A stretch of DNA of 64,000 nucleotides from Endozoicomonas sp. 4G (lineage in GTDB: Bacteria > Pseudomonadota > Gammaproteobacteria > Pseudomonadales > Endozoicomonadaceae), in contig NZ_CP082909.1 in NCBI RefSeq assembly GCF_023822025.1, positions 2,532,001-2,596,000 on the forward strand, read 5' to 3'. Positions 35,256 through 44,264 of this stretch are shown in pieces (the stretch's first letter is position 1; every line of letters starts with the position of its first letter). Below the pieces are notes generated by a model. It was not told the origin of the DNA and ran no database searches. It saw only the letters and a list, made by a program, of their open reading frames with translations. The position numbers were made by a program, and so were the translations under genes.

Positions 35256-36332
35256 TCACTGCTGCCCTTTCAACTCCACCTGCCGCTGCTTATACGCCTC
35301 CCTGACCTGATCGGCCAGATCGGGATGCAGCACGCCCTCCAGATCCTGTCCGCATTGTTTCAGCTGGTCTGGCGTGTTGCAGCTTTTGATTCTGTCCAGG
35401 GCCATGGCCAGGGCTTCACGGTCCTGGTCGGTGGGTTCCGGCACTGGCACTGCTTTTTGATCCCTCAGGATGTTTCGCACACGCGACAGGCGGTCGTCGC
35501 CCTTATCAACAGTATCGTGTGTGTCTTCTTTGGGGGTGATCTCTTGAGGTGCTCTATGTACCGGCGAGTTACTGACTGTGGGGGTGGGCACTGGGTCTCC
35601 GTCCGCTGGGTCGATGACTACCCCTGCGGACGGTGAGTCACTGTCCGTGCGGGCGGCTGGTTTTTGACCTTCCGAAATCCTAGCGTTGATGCGGTCCTTG
35701 GGGGTTATGTCTTTTTCGATGGGCTCCCGGTTCTGAAGTTCATCCGGGGTGTAGATTCCCAGGATGATGTCCGGGCAGTGCAGTCGTGCCCAGCGTTTGA
35801 CGGTGACGTAGGCCAGTTGTTGCTTGGGGTCAGTAGCCCACTGGGTAGACTGGCGTGGGTAGGCTTGGACCATTTCGACACGGGTGGTGCGGGGTTCGGC
35901 CTCGCCCTTCATGGTGGCGCTGACTTCACACCATAGGCCTATCTCGTTATCCTGGTTCCAGTTGGGTACCGGGTAGTCGCCGTGCTGCCCACTGACGATC
36001 CGGAAACGACCCAGGATACTGTCCCAGCCTGCTGAAAATTTGAATTCTAACCGACCCTGGATGGGGGCGTGACGGGTGATGACCGCGTTTACTAACTGTG
36101 CCTCATAGCCCAGCTTGCCCTTGATGACGAACGATTTCTGGGCCACTTGAAACGGGTTCATTTGCCAGGCCATGGCTTGCAGTGCAACGGCCAAACAATC
36201 ACCAGGATTGTCCTGCAATTCTTTGGGAATGGTGCAACGGCCACTGGCCATCAGGTTGGCAAACCGCTCAAGCCGATCCAGCTGGTCCAGGTCACCTAGA
36301 ACGTTCTGTTGTTTCAAGGCCAAATCATTCAT
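35256..36332 (-). CDS. recT: RecT-family single-strand annealing protein
   Basis: The 358-residue protein matches RecT: ERFANLMASGRCTIPKELQ, GDCLAVALQAMAWQMNPFQVAQKSFVIKGKLGYEAQLVNAVI described by position (residues about 25-85), CEVSATMKGEAEPRT and WATDPKQQLAYVTVKRWARLHCPDIILGIYTPDEL. The C-terminal 130 residues are a low-complexity tail. RecT anneals strands resected by the partner RecE exonuclease upstream, a phage recombination system. The start MNDLALKQQN overlaps the previous gene by eight bases. Confidence 0.94.
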   Translation of the reverse strand: MNDLALKQQNVLGDLDQLDRLERFANLMASGRCTIPKELQDNPGDCLAVALQAMAWQMNPFQVAQKSFVIKGKLGYEAQLVNAVITRHAPIQGRLEFKFSAGWDSILGRFRIVSGQHGDYPVPNWNQDNEIGLWCEVSATMKGEAEPRTTRVEMVQAYPRQSTQWATDPKQQLAYVTVKRWARLHCPDIILGIYTPDELQNREPIEKDITPKDRINARISEGQKPAARTDSDSPSAGVVIDPADGDPVPTPTVSNSPVHRAPQEITPKEDTHDTVDKGDDRLSRVRNILRDQKAVPVPEPTDQDREALAMALDRIKSCNTPDQLKQCGQDLEGVLHPDLADQVREAYKQRQVELKGQQ

Positions 36333-36708
36333 CCTGGTTCTCCTCTGCACGAACTTCATCTAGCAAGTTTTTGGTGACATCAATAACTTTATTTAAAGCT
36401 CCCTGTTTTTCTGCATCGGTGTAGGTGGGTTCTGGCAGGGGTTCCAAAGGTTCATCACTTGGAAATTCACTGGCGCATACAAGATCATGGTCGCCTGCAT
36501 TGGCGGTTTTGATTTTTGGTTGCTGTTTCTGTTGTGTAACAAGTTTCAACAACCGTGTATCGATGCTGTCCAGTTTGTCGGCGATGTAGAGCAAAGCAAA
36601 GATGGTAGCTGTAGTATTACGATCAAGGTCAGGGTCTTCAACGGCTATATTTACAGAATATTCGTCTAGTAATTTTTCTAAAACGTCGTCAGCACATACA
36701 TCGCTCAT
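36325..36708 (-). CDS. Hypothetical acidic phage protein between recE and recT
   Basis: The 127-residue acidic protein begins MSDVCADDVLEKLLDEY and has a helical stretch (ATIFALLYIADKLDSIDTRLLKLV) followed by a Pro/Glu-rich segment and a helical C-terminus. I do not recognise it. It overlaps recE by ATGA and recT by eight bases, so it is co-translated with the recombination genes and may assist them. Confidence 0.7.
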   Translation of the reverse strand: MSDVCADDVLEKLLDEYSVNIAVEDPDLDRNTTATIFALLYIADKLDSIDTRLLKLVTQQKQQPKIKTANAGDHDLVCASEFPSDEPLEPLPEPTYTDAEKQGALNKVIDVTKNLLDEVRAEENQDE

Positions 36709-37694
36709 GACTGCAACCTCATCTGGTTAAGATGCCACTTTGGCAATTTGAGATAGCTGACCGGGTCGGCGTAGCCTGGCCAGTGGTTACTAAATCGACA
36801 CTCTTCCATCCGGTACAGGATTTCAAAATAGCGTTCCCTGGCTATTTTGATGTCTGAATCGGGGATCATATATACCTGGGTCAGGTGGGGTGGCTCGCTC
36901 TCAACAGCAATAAACAGGAAGTCGTCACAGTCGATGCCTGCTGACTTCAAGGTTTCCATATAATGAACTTGCTGAATGTCATACCCTAATTTGGCAACGT
37001 CTTTTGCAAAATAGTCTGGCGATGAGCAAGCGCAGGTTTTCAGGTCAATACAAATTCCAGGTCTAAGCCAATCGGGGCGGCATTTGATCAATACAGTGTC
37101 ACGTTCCTCCTCGTTATTAATCCGGATTGATACCACACCCCATACGGAAACTTCTGATTTTCCTTCTGACAGCAAATTCACCGCGTCTGGATTGGACCCA
37201 ACCCCCTCAACCATGGCTTGGGCTTTTTCCCACAATATTTTGCTAACAATGGTTTTTTTACTGGTCCTCTGGGCCTTCATTAAGTCGTCCCAGATTTGCG
37301 CTTTCGGGTTGTGTTCTTTTACCCGTTTTGACAGTTCACCTTTCAAGCCGGTGACTTTCAAACTGTTTTCCTTGCAGTAACGTTTCAGGTCCTCAACGGT
37401 GATCAGGGCATCGGGATAATCCTCCGGATCCAGTTCCTGTTCATAGCGTCGTGCAAATTCGTGCGGCTCCAGAACCAGGCAATGCACCAGGGTGCCCAGC
37501 AGCATACTGTCACTTTTGGGGGTTTCCAGTTGCCGGGTGACGTATTTCAGTTCGTAGTGTTTGGGGGATTGTTTGTGAAAAGTCTTAACTTCAGTCGAAG
37601 ACAAGCCGGGGGCTAAACGGTATTTGTGTTCCGGGTGGTTGTGGATGAGGGTGCCGGGTTTGTAATCGTCGGGGTTGATTTCTGAATGAGTCAT
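36705..37694 (-). CDS. recE: RecE-like 5'-3' exonuclease
   Basis: The 329-residue protein shows the RecE/PD-(D/E)xK exonuclease core: LGTLVHCLVLEP near residue 70, IKCRPDWLRPGICIDLKTC (acidic residue, then DxK) near 215 and YDIQQVHYM (QxxxY) near 245. It resects double-stranded ends for RecT. The start MTHSEINPDDY at 37694 was chosen as the family-like opening. Overlaps with the next gene indicate one operon, read leftward from the region at 37700-37930. Confidence 0.9.
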   Translation of the reverse strand: MTHSEINPDDYKPGTLIHNHPEHKYRLAPGLSSTEVKTFHKQSPKHYELKYVTRQLETPKSDSMLLGTLVHCLVLEPHEFARRYEQELDPEDYPDALITVEDLKRYCKENSLKVTGLKGELSKRVKEHNPKAQIWDDLMKAQRTSKKTIVSKILWEKAQAMVEGVGSNPDAVNLLSEGKSEVSVWGVVSIRINNEEERDTVLIKCRPDWLRPGICIDLKTCACSSPDYFAKDVAKLGYDIQQVHYMETLKSAGIDCDDFLFIAVESEPPHLTQVYMIPDSDIKIARERYFEILYRMEECRFSNHWPGYADPVSYLKLPKWHLNQMRLQS

Positions 37695-37932
37695 GTTCGT
37701 TTCTCGTAAATGAAACGATAACAATTAATAGTTTTTATTTTTTATAAATTCAAGATAAAAAAAATTATATGATTTAATTGTCTTTTAATTATTTTTTTTA
37801 ATACCTAATACTGTTAAAAATACATATACCTATAGGCGAACTGGCGAATTGTTATTTTTTGACCTCTAGCCCTTGCGACACTAGGAAAGGTGGTCGGCGA
37901 ATTTTACCCGCGCATTGTCGAATTCAACGCGA
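37695..37932. other. AT-rich leader of the recE operon
   Basis: About 240 bases without a gene; the first 130 are strongly AT-rich and probably hold the promoter of the recE-recT-xis-int operon. A few CGAA(T/C) words recur at 37838-37922, without clear symmetry. Confidence 0.4.
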
Positions 37933-38631
37933 TCAATGGTCATGCTCGTACATATACGTAGTAATTCTTTGAATAACAATGCCAGTGATAAACGAGAACG
38001 GCTCATCGTTTTCATTACCCTTCAGTGGCTTGTGTGGAATAACCGGATACCGTTTATCAACGGGTTCAAAATGAAGACGACCCGCAGAGTCAGTCAGCTT
38101 CCTGATGTAAAACACAATATTATCCTCATGCCTCAAAACGTTTTGGTTGTCTAAACGCCCTCTGCCTTCAGCCACCATGACATACGTGGGTCGGTTGATC
38201 TGTATGTTGTCCTGCTTACACAGGTCAATAATCAGCACGTCGCCCACTTCAAACACGGGCTCCATGTCATTGTTCCTGCTACGCCATGCAAAGGCCCTGT
38301 TAGTGATATTCAGGTCGTGAACAATCTGGATGTAACGACAGGGTTCAGGGCATATTTCGGCGGTCATGAATTGAAGCACTTCCTTACCTGTTTCCAGGTA
38401 AGGCACCTGGCGAGCCTCTACCATCTCATCGCCGTACAATAACCACCTTGTGGTTGTGCCCAGGGCAGTTGCTAATTTTTCCATCGTCGTCAGTTTTAAC
38501 TCATGGGTGCCGTTCAACGCCATGTTGAGTGACCCACCCGATATGCCAGCCCTGTTACCGAGATCAACGCGTGTTTTGATGCCCTTCTTTTGCATCAAAT
38601 CAATGACACGATCACGCCAGTCCATCTTCAT
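37933..38631 (-). CDS. cI: CI-like prophage repressor
   Basis: The 232-residue protein has an N-terminal helix-turn-helix (TRVDLGNRAGISGGSLNMALNG) and a C-terminal S24/LexA-like domain. In that domain the motif usually GDSMEP reads NNDMEP, so the nucleophilic Ser is missing, and I see no clear catalytic Lys. It probably represses the divergent early promoter; induction by RecA-stimulated self-cleavage is unlikely. It is divergent from the Cro-like gene across a 115-base control region. Confidence 0.88.
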   Translation of the reverse strand: MKMDWRDRVIDLMQKKGIKTRVDLGNRAGISGGSLNMALNGTHELKLTTMEKLATALGTTTRWLLYGDEMVEARQVPYLETGKEVLQFMTAEICPEPCRYIQIVHDLNITNRAFAWRSRNNDMEPVFEVGDVLIIDLCKQDNIQINRPTYVMVAEGRGRLDNQNVLRHEDNIVFYIRKLTDSAGRLHFEPVDKRYPVIPHKPLKGNENDEPFSFITGIVIQRITTYMYEHDH

Positions 38632-38746
38632 TACACCTTTCAGTTTTTAGACATGATTATCTTAGACAAAAAAAATATTTTGCATTAACTAATTTTAATT
38701 ACTAAAAATTAGTCATTGATATTGTCTTTCAGGATTTTGTATTGCT
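38632..38746. promoter_or_regulatory. Repressor/Cro control region
   Basis: The AT-rich region between divergent cI and cro contains two TTAGACA words 15 bases apart (38647-38653, 38662-38668) and an imperfect palindrome CTAATTTT ... AAAATTAG (38689-38712). These are candidate operators; which protein binds which is not known. Confidence 0.55.
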
Positions 38747-38953
38747 ATGACCACCAATCATTTTCTAGTGGACTATCGAATGCAGAACCAGCTCACCCAG
38801 CACGACCTGGCGTCACAAATCGGCATTAACTCGGCTGTTTTGTCGCGGCTGGAACGCAACATCGGGAATCGCACTGTACGACGAATCCTTATCTGGTGCG
38901 AGACCAACAAAATTAACCCCAGTGATATTTTCCCCCCAGAAGCGTCAGCGTGA
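38747..38953 (+). CDS. Cro-like HTH protein
   Basis: The 68-residue protein is essentially one XRE helix-turn-helix (VDYRMQNQLTQHDLASQIGINSAVLSRLERNIGNRT, residues about 8-45, described by position). Its location divergent from cI and ahead of the replication genes is that of Cro. A second helix (RRILIWCETNKINPSDIF) completes the fold. Confidence 0.82.
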   Translation: MTTNHFLVDYRMQNQLTQHDLASQIGINSAVLSRLERNIGNRTVRRILIWCETNKINPSDIFPPEASA

Positions 38954-38959
38954 TGCCTT

Positions 38960-39886
38960 ATGTTTTCCGACACTGTTAAACAGGCTGCGGCTGGCCAGTG
39001 GGATATTTTGCTGCAAAACCTGGCAGGCCTGTCAGAACCCGAAACCACCCCGACCAAAGTGGGTATGCCATGCCCGAACTGCGGAGGGCATGACCGGTAC
39101 GAATTCAAAAGCGTGAATGACGGTTACCATTTATGCAGGGGCTGTGGTGCCGGGGATGGTTGGTCCATGCTGATGAAGCGGCTGGGTGTGGATTTCAGTG
39201 AATGCCTTAATCAAGTGGCACAGTACCTGGGGTTAAAGAAAGACGAAATCGATACCACCACGACCAAAACTTGCACCACTGGGACTCGACGCGATACCAG
39301 GCATCATGATGACGGTTATCACCATTCGTCCATTGCTGGTAAAGCACACAACATCTGGCAATCATCTGCCCCAGCCAGACCAGACCATCCCTACCTGGTC
39401 AGGAAAAAACTTCCCCCTATTAAACTGAAGCAATACAAGGATTCGTTGGTCAGCGCAGTGTATGACACAGGTTACCAGCTGGTCAACTTGCAGTTTATTG
39501 GGTGCGATGGCCAGAAACGTTTTTTGAAGGGCGGGCAGACTAAAAACGGTTTTCAATGGTGGCTGCCACACTGGGGATCCAGCAGCTGGACCGTGTATCT
39601 CTGTGAAGGGGTGGCTGATGCCTTGGCCACGTATTGCCAGTTTGAACAATGTCGAATGGTAATAGCTGCCTACAGTGTCAGCAACCTTATCAGCCTGGCT
39701 CCATTTTTCAGGCAGCAACTACGCGATAGCCGATTGATTGCGGTCATGGACAATGATGAACCGACTCAAAGCCGACCCTGGCGTCCTGGGGCCTCTGTCC
39801 TGATGGCACACCGTTGTTTTGATGAAGTTTTGATTCCACCACTGGGCATGGATGCGTCGGATATGTGGGTAAAAAGCCATGGCTGA
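38960..39886 (+). CDS. Phage primase with zinc ribbon and Toprim domain
   Basis: The 308-residue protein has a zinc-binding domain near residues 37-70 (CPNCGGHDRYEF ... HLCRGCGAGDGW) and a Toprim-like domain near 215-300 (YLCEGVADALATY, then LIAVMDNDEP). This is the P4-type primase arrangement without the helicase, which is supplied by the next gene (eight-base overlap). It probably starts prophage DNA replication. Confidence 0.88.
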   Translation: MFSDTVKQAAAGQWDILLQNLAGLSEPETTPTKVGMPCPNCGGHDRYEFKSVNDGYHLCRGCGAGDGWSMLMKRLGVDFSECLNQVAQYLGLKKDEIDTTTTKTCTTGTRRDTRHHDDGYHHSSIAGKAHNIWQSSAPARPDHPYLVRKKLPPIKLKQYKDSLVSAVYDTGYQLVNLQFIGCDGQKRFLKGGQTKNGFQWWLPHWGSSSWTVYLCEGVADALATYCQFEQCRMVIAAYSVSNLISLAPFFRQQLRDSRLIAVMDNDEPTQSRPWRPGASVLMAHRCFDEVLIPPLGMDASDMWVKSHG

Positions 39887-40287
39887 CGATTTTGACAACG
39901 TCATTAACCTGGAGGGTATACGAAAAATCCTTGATGCCTTGCTGCCCATGCCTTCGACTTTGGAAGACAACGAGGAAGATTCGGACGATACCCGTAGCCC
40001 ACCCGTTGTCACACCGGCGATGTTCCCTGGGATGCTCCAACCTATTGTCGACGCCTGTACACAATGTTCTGAAGCTGTTCCGGTATCGGTTGCCATTAAT
40101 ATTTTGATCCGGGTATCGGCCTTGGTTGGCCCTACGATCTATCTACCCATTGGTGATGAAAAGCGTTTATTGAATGAGTTCGTTTTAATGGTCGGACCTA
40201 GCGGTTTGGGAAAAGGTGCCAGTAACCACGGCCCAAAACGAATTTTTAAACGGGTAGAAGAATATTTGGCACTGGACCTGGATAATC

Positions 40288-42018
40288 CCGACATTCACCA
40301 CCCCAATCAGGAATAAATCGACTGGTACGTAGACCCTAAAATAAAAATGATTGTCGACTGGCTTTCCGTGATGCCTACCACATGCTTCTCCGTCCCGTCG
40401 ATGACCCAAACATGAATGCCCTCAAAGCAGCTGAAAACCCATCTTCCTGTCGGATTCTGGCCGGGTTTCTTCTTCATGTCTGGAAACGTTCGACTCTGCT
40501 TTTTCAGTTCATAGCGGATTCTGTGCTGGATAGCAGCATAGACCATCAGACAAAGAGTCATGATCATTAATAGTGCTTCGATACGTTCCGGCTTTTTGAG
40601 ATACAGTGAAGACACCAAAAAATCCGGACTTTTCAGGAAGCGAAAACCTCTTTCAACCTGTTGTTGTGATTTGTAGGTCTTCAACAATTCAGCAGTGTTC
40701 AGCCGGTCAGTATCGGTATCATTGGTAGCCAACACAAAGCACCCCAAAGAGGCTTGTGCATCCAGCCTTGTTTGCACCGTTACTGAACAGCAACCACTTA
40801 TGTAATATTCCTGGTAATCGGGTTCTACCCCTTCAGCGGGGCGACCTCTGCCTTTATAGCAGGGTTTAGAGGTAATCTGAGGTTCTGCCTGACAGAGCTC
40901 TGATTGTTTCTGCCATTGTTTAAAGGCTTCCATGGCATCAGCTTTGCACCGGAATCCCTTTTTGCTGAGCTTTTCCAGCTTCTGAAATTCTTTGGTGGAT
41001 TTTTTCCGCATACGCCTTGTGAGCGCTTTCTGTTCTGTCTCCTGGCTTTGCTTATTGCGAAACATGACCCAGCGTTGCTCCACATCCGCATAACCAGACG
41101 ACACTTCCACAGCTTCGTAATGCTCAAAACCTTCGACCGCCTTCATGGCGCGTGACGGTGCACTTTGCACCAGTTCTTTGCTAGCCCCAATATTGAGAGG
41201 AACCCGGGATATGAACCACTGATCCTGCTGGTCAAGCTCCTTAACCGTTTCTGAGGTGTACAGAGCAGCATCACCGACGAAGTACCTGGATTCCAAAGCC
41301 GCTTTGAAACTTTTCAGATGTTCGGATACCACCAGTTTGAAGCTGGTCTTATCCGTTACATTGCCACTGGCAGCCTTCATAAACAGGGGGATGCCTGCTT
41401 TGTTTTCTGTCATCAGAAGCAATATGGCCTGATTTAAATCCGGACGATGATCACGACTGTAGCCTTTGCACAACCTAATGCAGTTGAGGTCTTCATCGTC
41501 CTCTTCGCTGTCGCTGTTATAACGTCCATCGACGTGTATGCTGGTGCCGTCGAGATTTAGGGCATCGCATGGGAGCTTGAGATGTTTTACGACCTTGATA
41601 GCCAGTTCAAAATAGACTTTACTGGCATTGAGTTCAAAGAGTTCATCCAGCGTCCTGCCCAGAACCTTGTCGTTTATATGCTCAGGCTTAATACCGGGCC
41701 TGATCAGTTTATCAAGAGGTTTATTGGCGAAGAACCGGGGAAACATATGCAGAGATTGTCCGGTAAAGCCCAGACCATTGATGATCATGGCAACGACAGA
41801 CTCACCATGGGATATATGCCAGTCATTAGATACCTTGGGGGCTCTTTTATCGATATGTTCGGCAATTCCAAGCTCTTTGCACATTCCAGCCACTAAACCA
41901 AGGTGATCCATGACCTGACTGCGGTATTGAACGGGAGGCATAAGGGGGTTTCCTGATATTTGCTTATCTCATAAATAGCAGAATTCAGGAAAATGTCAGG
42001 TGAGGTGGTGAATGTCGG
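40288..42018 (-). mobile_element. IS1634-type insertion sequence (1731 bp, 6-bp target duplication)
   Basis: The ends are perfect 15-base inverted repeats (CCGACATTCACCACC), and ATAATC flanks both sides (40282-40287, 42019-42024). One transposase gene fills the element. Perfect ends and an intact transposase suggest recent insertion. Confidence 0.92.
40307..41941 (-). CDS. IS1634-family transposase
   Basis: The 544-residue protein begins with a DUF4277-like segment (YRSQVMDHLGLVAGMCKELGIAEHID) and has DDE-type catalytic motifs: LNLDGTSIHVDGRY near residue 150, YFVGDAALYTSETV near 220 and a late Glu in QQQVERGFRFLKSPDF near 425. The C-terminus ends in a short FILGSTYQS tail. The gene is complete, and the stop lies 20 bases inside the left end of the element. 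Confidence 0.93.
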   Translation of the reverse strand: MPPVQYRSQVMDHLGLVAGMCKELGIAEHIDKRAPKVSNDWHISHGESVVAMIINGLGFTGQSLHMFPRFFANKPLDKLIRPGIKPEHINDKVLGRTLDELFELNASKVYFELAIKVVKHLKLPCDALNLDGTSIHVDGRYNSDSEEDDEDLNCIRLCKGYSRDHRPDLNQAILLLMTENKAGIPLFMKAASGNVTDKTSFKLVVSEHLKSFKAALESRYFVGDAALYTSETVKELDQQDQWFISRVPLNIGASKELVQSAPSRAMKAVEGFEHYEAVEVSSGYADVEQRWVMFRNKQSQETEQKALTRRMRKKSTKEFQKLEKLSKKGFRCKADAMEAFKQWQKQSELCQAEPQITSKPCYKGRGRPAEGVEPDYQEYYISGCCSVTVQTRLDAQASLGCFVLATNDTDTDRLNTAELLKTYKSQQQVERGFRFLKSPDFLVSSLYLKKPERIEALLMIMTLCLMVYAAIQHRIRYELKKQSRTFPDMKKKPGQNPTGRWVFSCFEGIHVWVIDGTEKHVVGITESQSTIIFILGSTYQSIYS

Positions 42019-43105
42019 ATAATCAATTTCAGTTAGGAAAAAGCAAGGGCTTAAAAGACTACCCGTTTTTAAAAGTGCATTCCGGTGGTCTTAGCAGCGG
42101 GGAGGGTCTGGCGGCGGCCTTGGACGATGGCGAGGGTGAAGGTAAATCCATTTCAGTGACCGACAAACGTATGCTGATTTTTGAACCTGAGTTTGCCAAT
42201 TCCATGAATATGGCCCAACGCAGTGGGAATATCCTGATAATGGTTCTGCGCAACGCTTACGACGGGGTCAACATCGAACCGCTGACCAAAAGAGATAAAG
42301 TCCGGGTCAGTGATCCCCATGTCTGCCTAATAGCCCATATCACCGCCAGGGAACTGTCCAATCACGATCAATTCAATATGTTGGCTAACAACGGTATGTT
42401 GAACCGGTTCCTGATCCTGTGGCAACAGCCCGTTAAAGAAATAGCGTTCCCGGAACCCATCGACCAGGACACGGTAGACCAGATGGCTGAGACTCTGGCC
42501 AGTCGGATTCTAATGGCCAGGAAAGGCAGCCATGAAACCCACTGGAGAAAGGTCAGGAAGAACCTAACCCCGATTTCGCTGAGTCATGACGCAATCACGC
42601 TGTGGGAAAGGGAGTACGGTCGGCTGTTGAACCGCGCCGATTGTGAAACCGTGATGATACTGACCCGTCGTCATCGTTTACACGCCCTGATCCTGGCGTC
42701 ACTGTTTGCCATTATTAATGGTCGCACTGAGATTCAGGTCGCAGATATTCAGTCTGCTTTGGCCTGGTGTGAATATAGCCGACAAAGCGTGGTGTACATT
42801 TTTAACTCCATCCGCGAACAGAAAACCGCACAAGCCACGTACTCGTTGTCCAGGAAAGTGTTGTTTGCTATATATCGTATCAGCGACAAGTCAAGCCAAT
42901 GCACAAAGACTGACATTCACAACTGGTTCAGCCGAAAATTGAAGTCCGGGCAAATCCAGGCTTGTCTTGAGTACCTGCTTAATCATATTCCGCCATTGAT
43001 CGAACAATACCCCATCACCAACAAAAATAAACGAACCATCCCATCCTACCGACTGACCAAAGCAGCCAGAAAGCACCTTAATGATAACCTCAATGGAGGT
43101 TCAAG

Positions 43106-43390
43106 ATGAATAACCATCTGGATAACCATCCCTATTTTGATGGTGAATCGGAGTCCTGCCTGACTGCAATAGCCAATGACCAGGATACATTTTCCACCCT
43201 GATCAGACATTCCGATTGCGGGTCTGATGACCTGAAATATTTGTTCGCTAACCTCGCACAAATTTGGTCAGAGGCTTCGCTCCAGGCATCGTCGGAACAA
43301 GCAATCAGGAAAGCGGATGTGATAAAGGATAAACCAGGGAGCCGGGCGCTAATCAAGCCAACTAAGCAGCCCCCTGACCTTTTCCCATAG
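43106..43390 (+). CDS. Hypothetical small phage protein
   Basis: The 94-residue product (MNNHLDNHPYFDGESESCL ... KPTKQPPDLFP) matches nothing I recognise. It overlaps the DUF3987 gene by ATGA, so it was part of the replication operon. The sequence is acidic at first and basic at the end. Confidence 0.6.
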   Translation: MNNHLDNHPYFDGESESCLTAIANDQDTFSTLIRHSDCGSDDLKYLFANLAQIWSEASLQASSEQAIRKADVIKDKPGSRALIKPTKQPPDLFP

Positions 43391-43403
43391 GGTTTTCTAT
43401 GAG

Positions 43404-43592
43404 TCAGGACACCCGGCAAAGCGGCTTGTCCTGATCGGGAAATAATGGTTCCCGACTTAGTTCTGGTGATTAGCCAAGTCAAGCGAGCGGGAACCAGTCT
43501 ACCAAACAGACCATCGTGTACACAAGGTACATTCAACCCGTGGGGCAGACGCCCCTAAGTCTAACCAACCATCAGCCCGGAATCATCCGGGC
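43404..43592 (+). ncRNA. Candidate structured leader RNA
   Basis: Five hairpins fall in a 213-base gap. TCAGGACA/TGTCCTGA (43404-43411, 43427-43434) is directly followed by TCGGGAA/TTCCCGA (43435-43441, 43449-43455). GTCT/AGAC lies at 43497-43511, GGGGC-AGAC-GCCCC at 43542-43555 and GCCCGGA-ATCA-TCCGGGC at 43575-43592. GGTTCCCG (43447-43454) can instead pair perfectly with CGGGAACC (43488-43495), which breaks the second hairpin. The last hairpin touches the GGGAGG ribosome site of the next gene. Structure was read by eye; the function is unknown. Confidence 0.55.
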
Positions 43593-43603
43593 GGGAGGTT
43601 CGG

Positions 43604-43867
43604 ATGCAACTTAATTCAACGGACAATCTTAAATACAGTGATGCAGCCTATTCCAGGGCGCGTCGATCCCGATCTGAACCATTAGGCCTGGCCTTGCTAG
43701 CTGACCGTGACCAGCAGCGTGAACAACTGCAACAAGACATGGCTGTTTTTGAAAAAAGTCATGTTGTGACGTGTTTGCAACAGGGCATCTGCCAGGGACT
43801 GGGAAAGTTTGAGCCTGAAAACCTGAGCCTGTTCGGTGTACTGAACGAATGGTCATCCCATGGGTAA
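43604..43867 (+). CDS. Hypothetical phage protein
   Basis: The 87-residue protein (MQLNSTDNLKYSDAAYSRAR ...) has a helical middle (ALLADRDQQREQLQQDMAVFEKS). I do not recognise it. GGGAGG six bases before the ATG is a strong ribosome site placed right after a hairpin, so translation may be regulated. It overlaps the nuclease gene by eight bases. Confidence 0.62.
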   Translation: MQLNSTDNLKYSDAAYSRARRSRSEPLGLALLADRDQQREQLQQDMAVFEKSHVVTCLQQGICQGLGKFEPENLSLFGVLNEWSSHG

Positions 43868-44264
43868 GTTCAGTCGTGACAAGGGCGCAACGGGCGAGCG
43901 TGAGTTTATCCAGCTGGTCGATAAGCTGACCCATGGCCAAATCCAGCTTAAACGTAATCTTGACCAGTGCCGTGAGGGTGGTGATGACTTCCTGGGGCAT
44001 GACCAGTTCAGCATTGAGGTGAAGCGGTGGCGACGGTTTAAAGACAGGGATATCACGGACTGTTGGACCCAGGCAGCCAACAACGCTGGTCGTTTAAATA
44101 AACTTCCTGTGCTGGCCTGGCGTCCCGATTACCAGTGCTGGCGCGTCATGATTCACCCGCAATTACATTTTCCGCTAAACGATGTACGGGGCTGCTTCAG
44201 CATGGACATCGAGCTGTTCTGTCATTTACTGACCCATCCTGATTTTATGAAGGTTAAGCCATGA
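43860..44264 (+). CDS. PD-(D/E)xK nuclease, Holliday-junction resolvase-like
   Basis: The 134-residue protein shows a restriction-like nuclease core: KGATGEREFIQLVDKL (Glu), then GGDDFLGHDQFSIEVKRWRR (Asp, ExK). Short phage proteins with this plan resolve junctions or cut DNA during recombination and packaging. ATGA overlap with the lytic transglycosylase gene. Confidence 0.72.
   Translation: MGKFSRDKGATGEREFIQLVDKLTHGQIQLKRNLDQCREGGDDFLGHDQFSIEVKRWRRFKDRDITDCWTQAANNAGRLNKLPVLAWRPDYQCWRVMIHPQLHFPLNDVRGCFSMDIELFCHLLTHPDFMKVKP

Larger units (their letters stand above)
39879..43109 (+). pseudogene. DUF3987-type helicase-like protein interrupted by IS1634-type element
   Basis: Joining 39879-40287 to 42025-43109 gives a 497-residue frame (...LDLDNQFQLGKSKGL...). 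The N-terminal part has LNEFVLMVGPSGLGKGAS, a Walker A-like loop; after the break come SGGLSSGEGLAAAL, MLIFEPEFANSMNMAQRSGN and DPHVCLIAHITARELS, typical of DUF3987 proteins that accompany phage primases. A 1731-bp insertion with 6-base target duplication breaks it, so the replication module is disabled unless the element leaves precisely. Confidence 0.9.

Noticed and set aside
40290-42016. Inverted 15-mers at the IS1634 edges as part of the phage gene
   Set aside because: Removing them with the element and one ATAATC copy restores the DUF3987 frame exactly, so they are the element's own ends.
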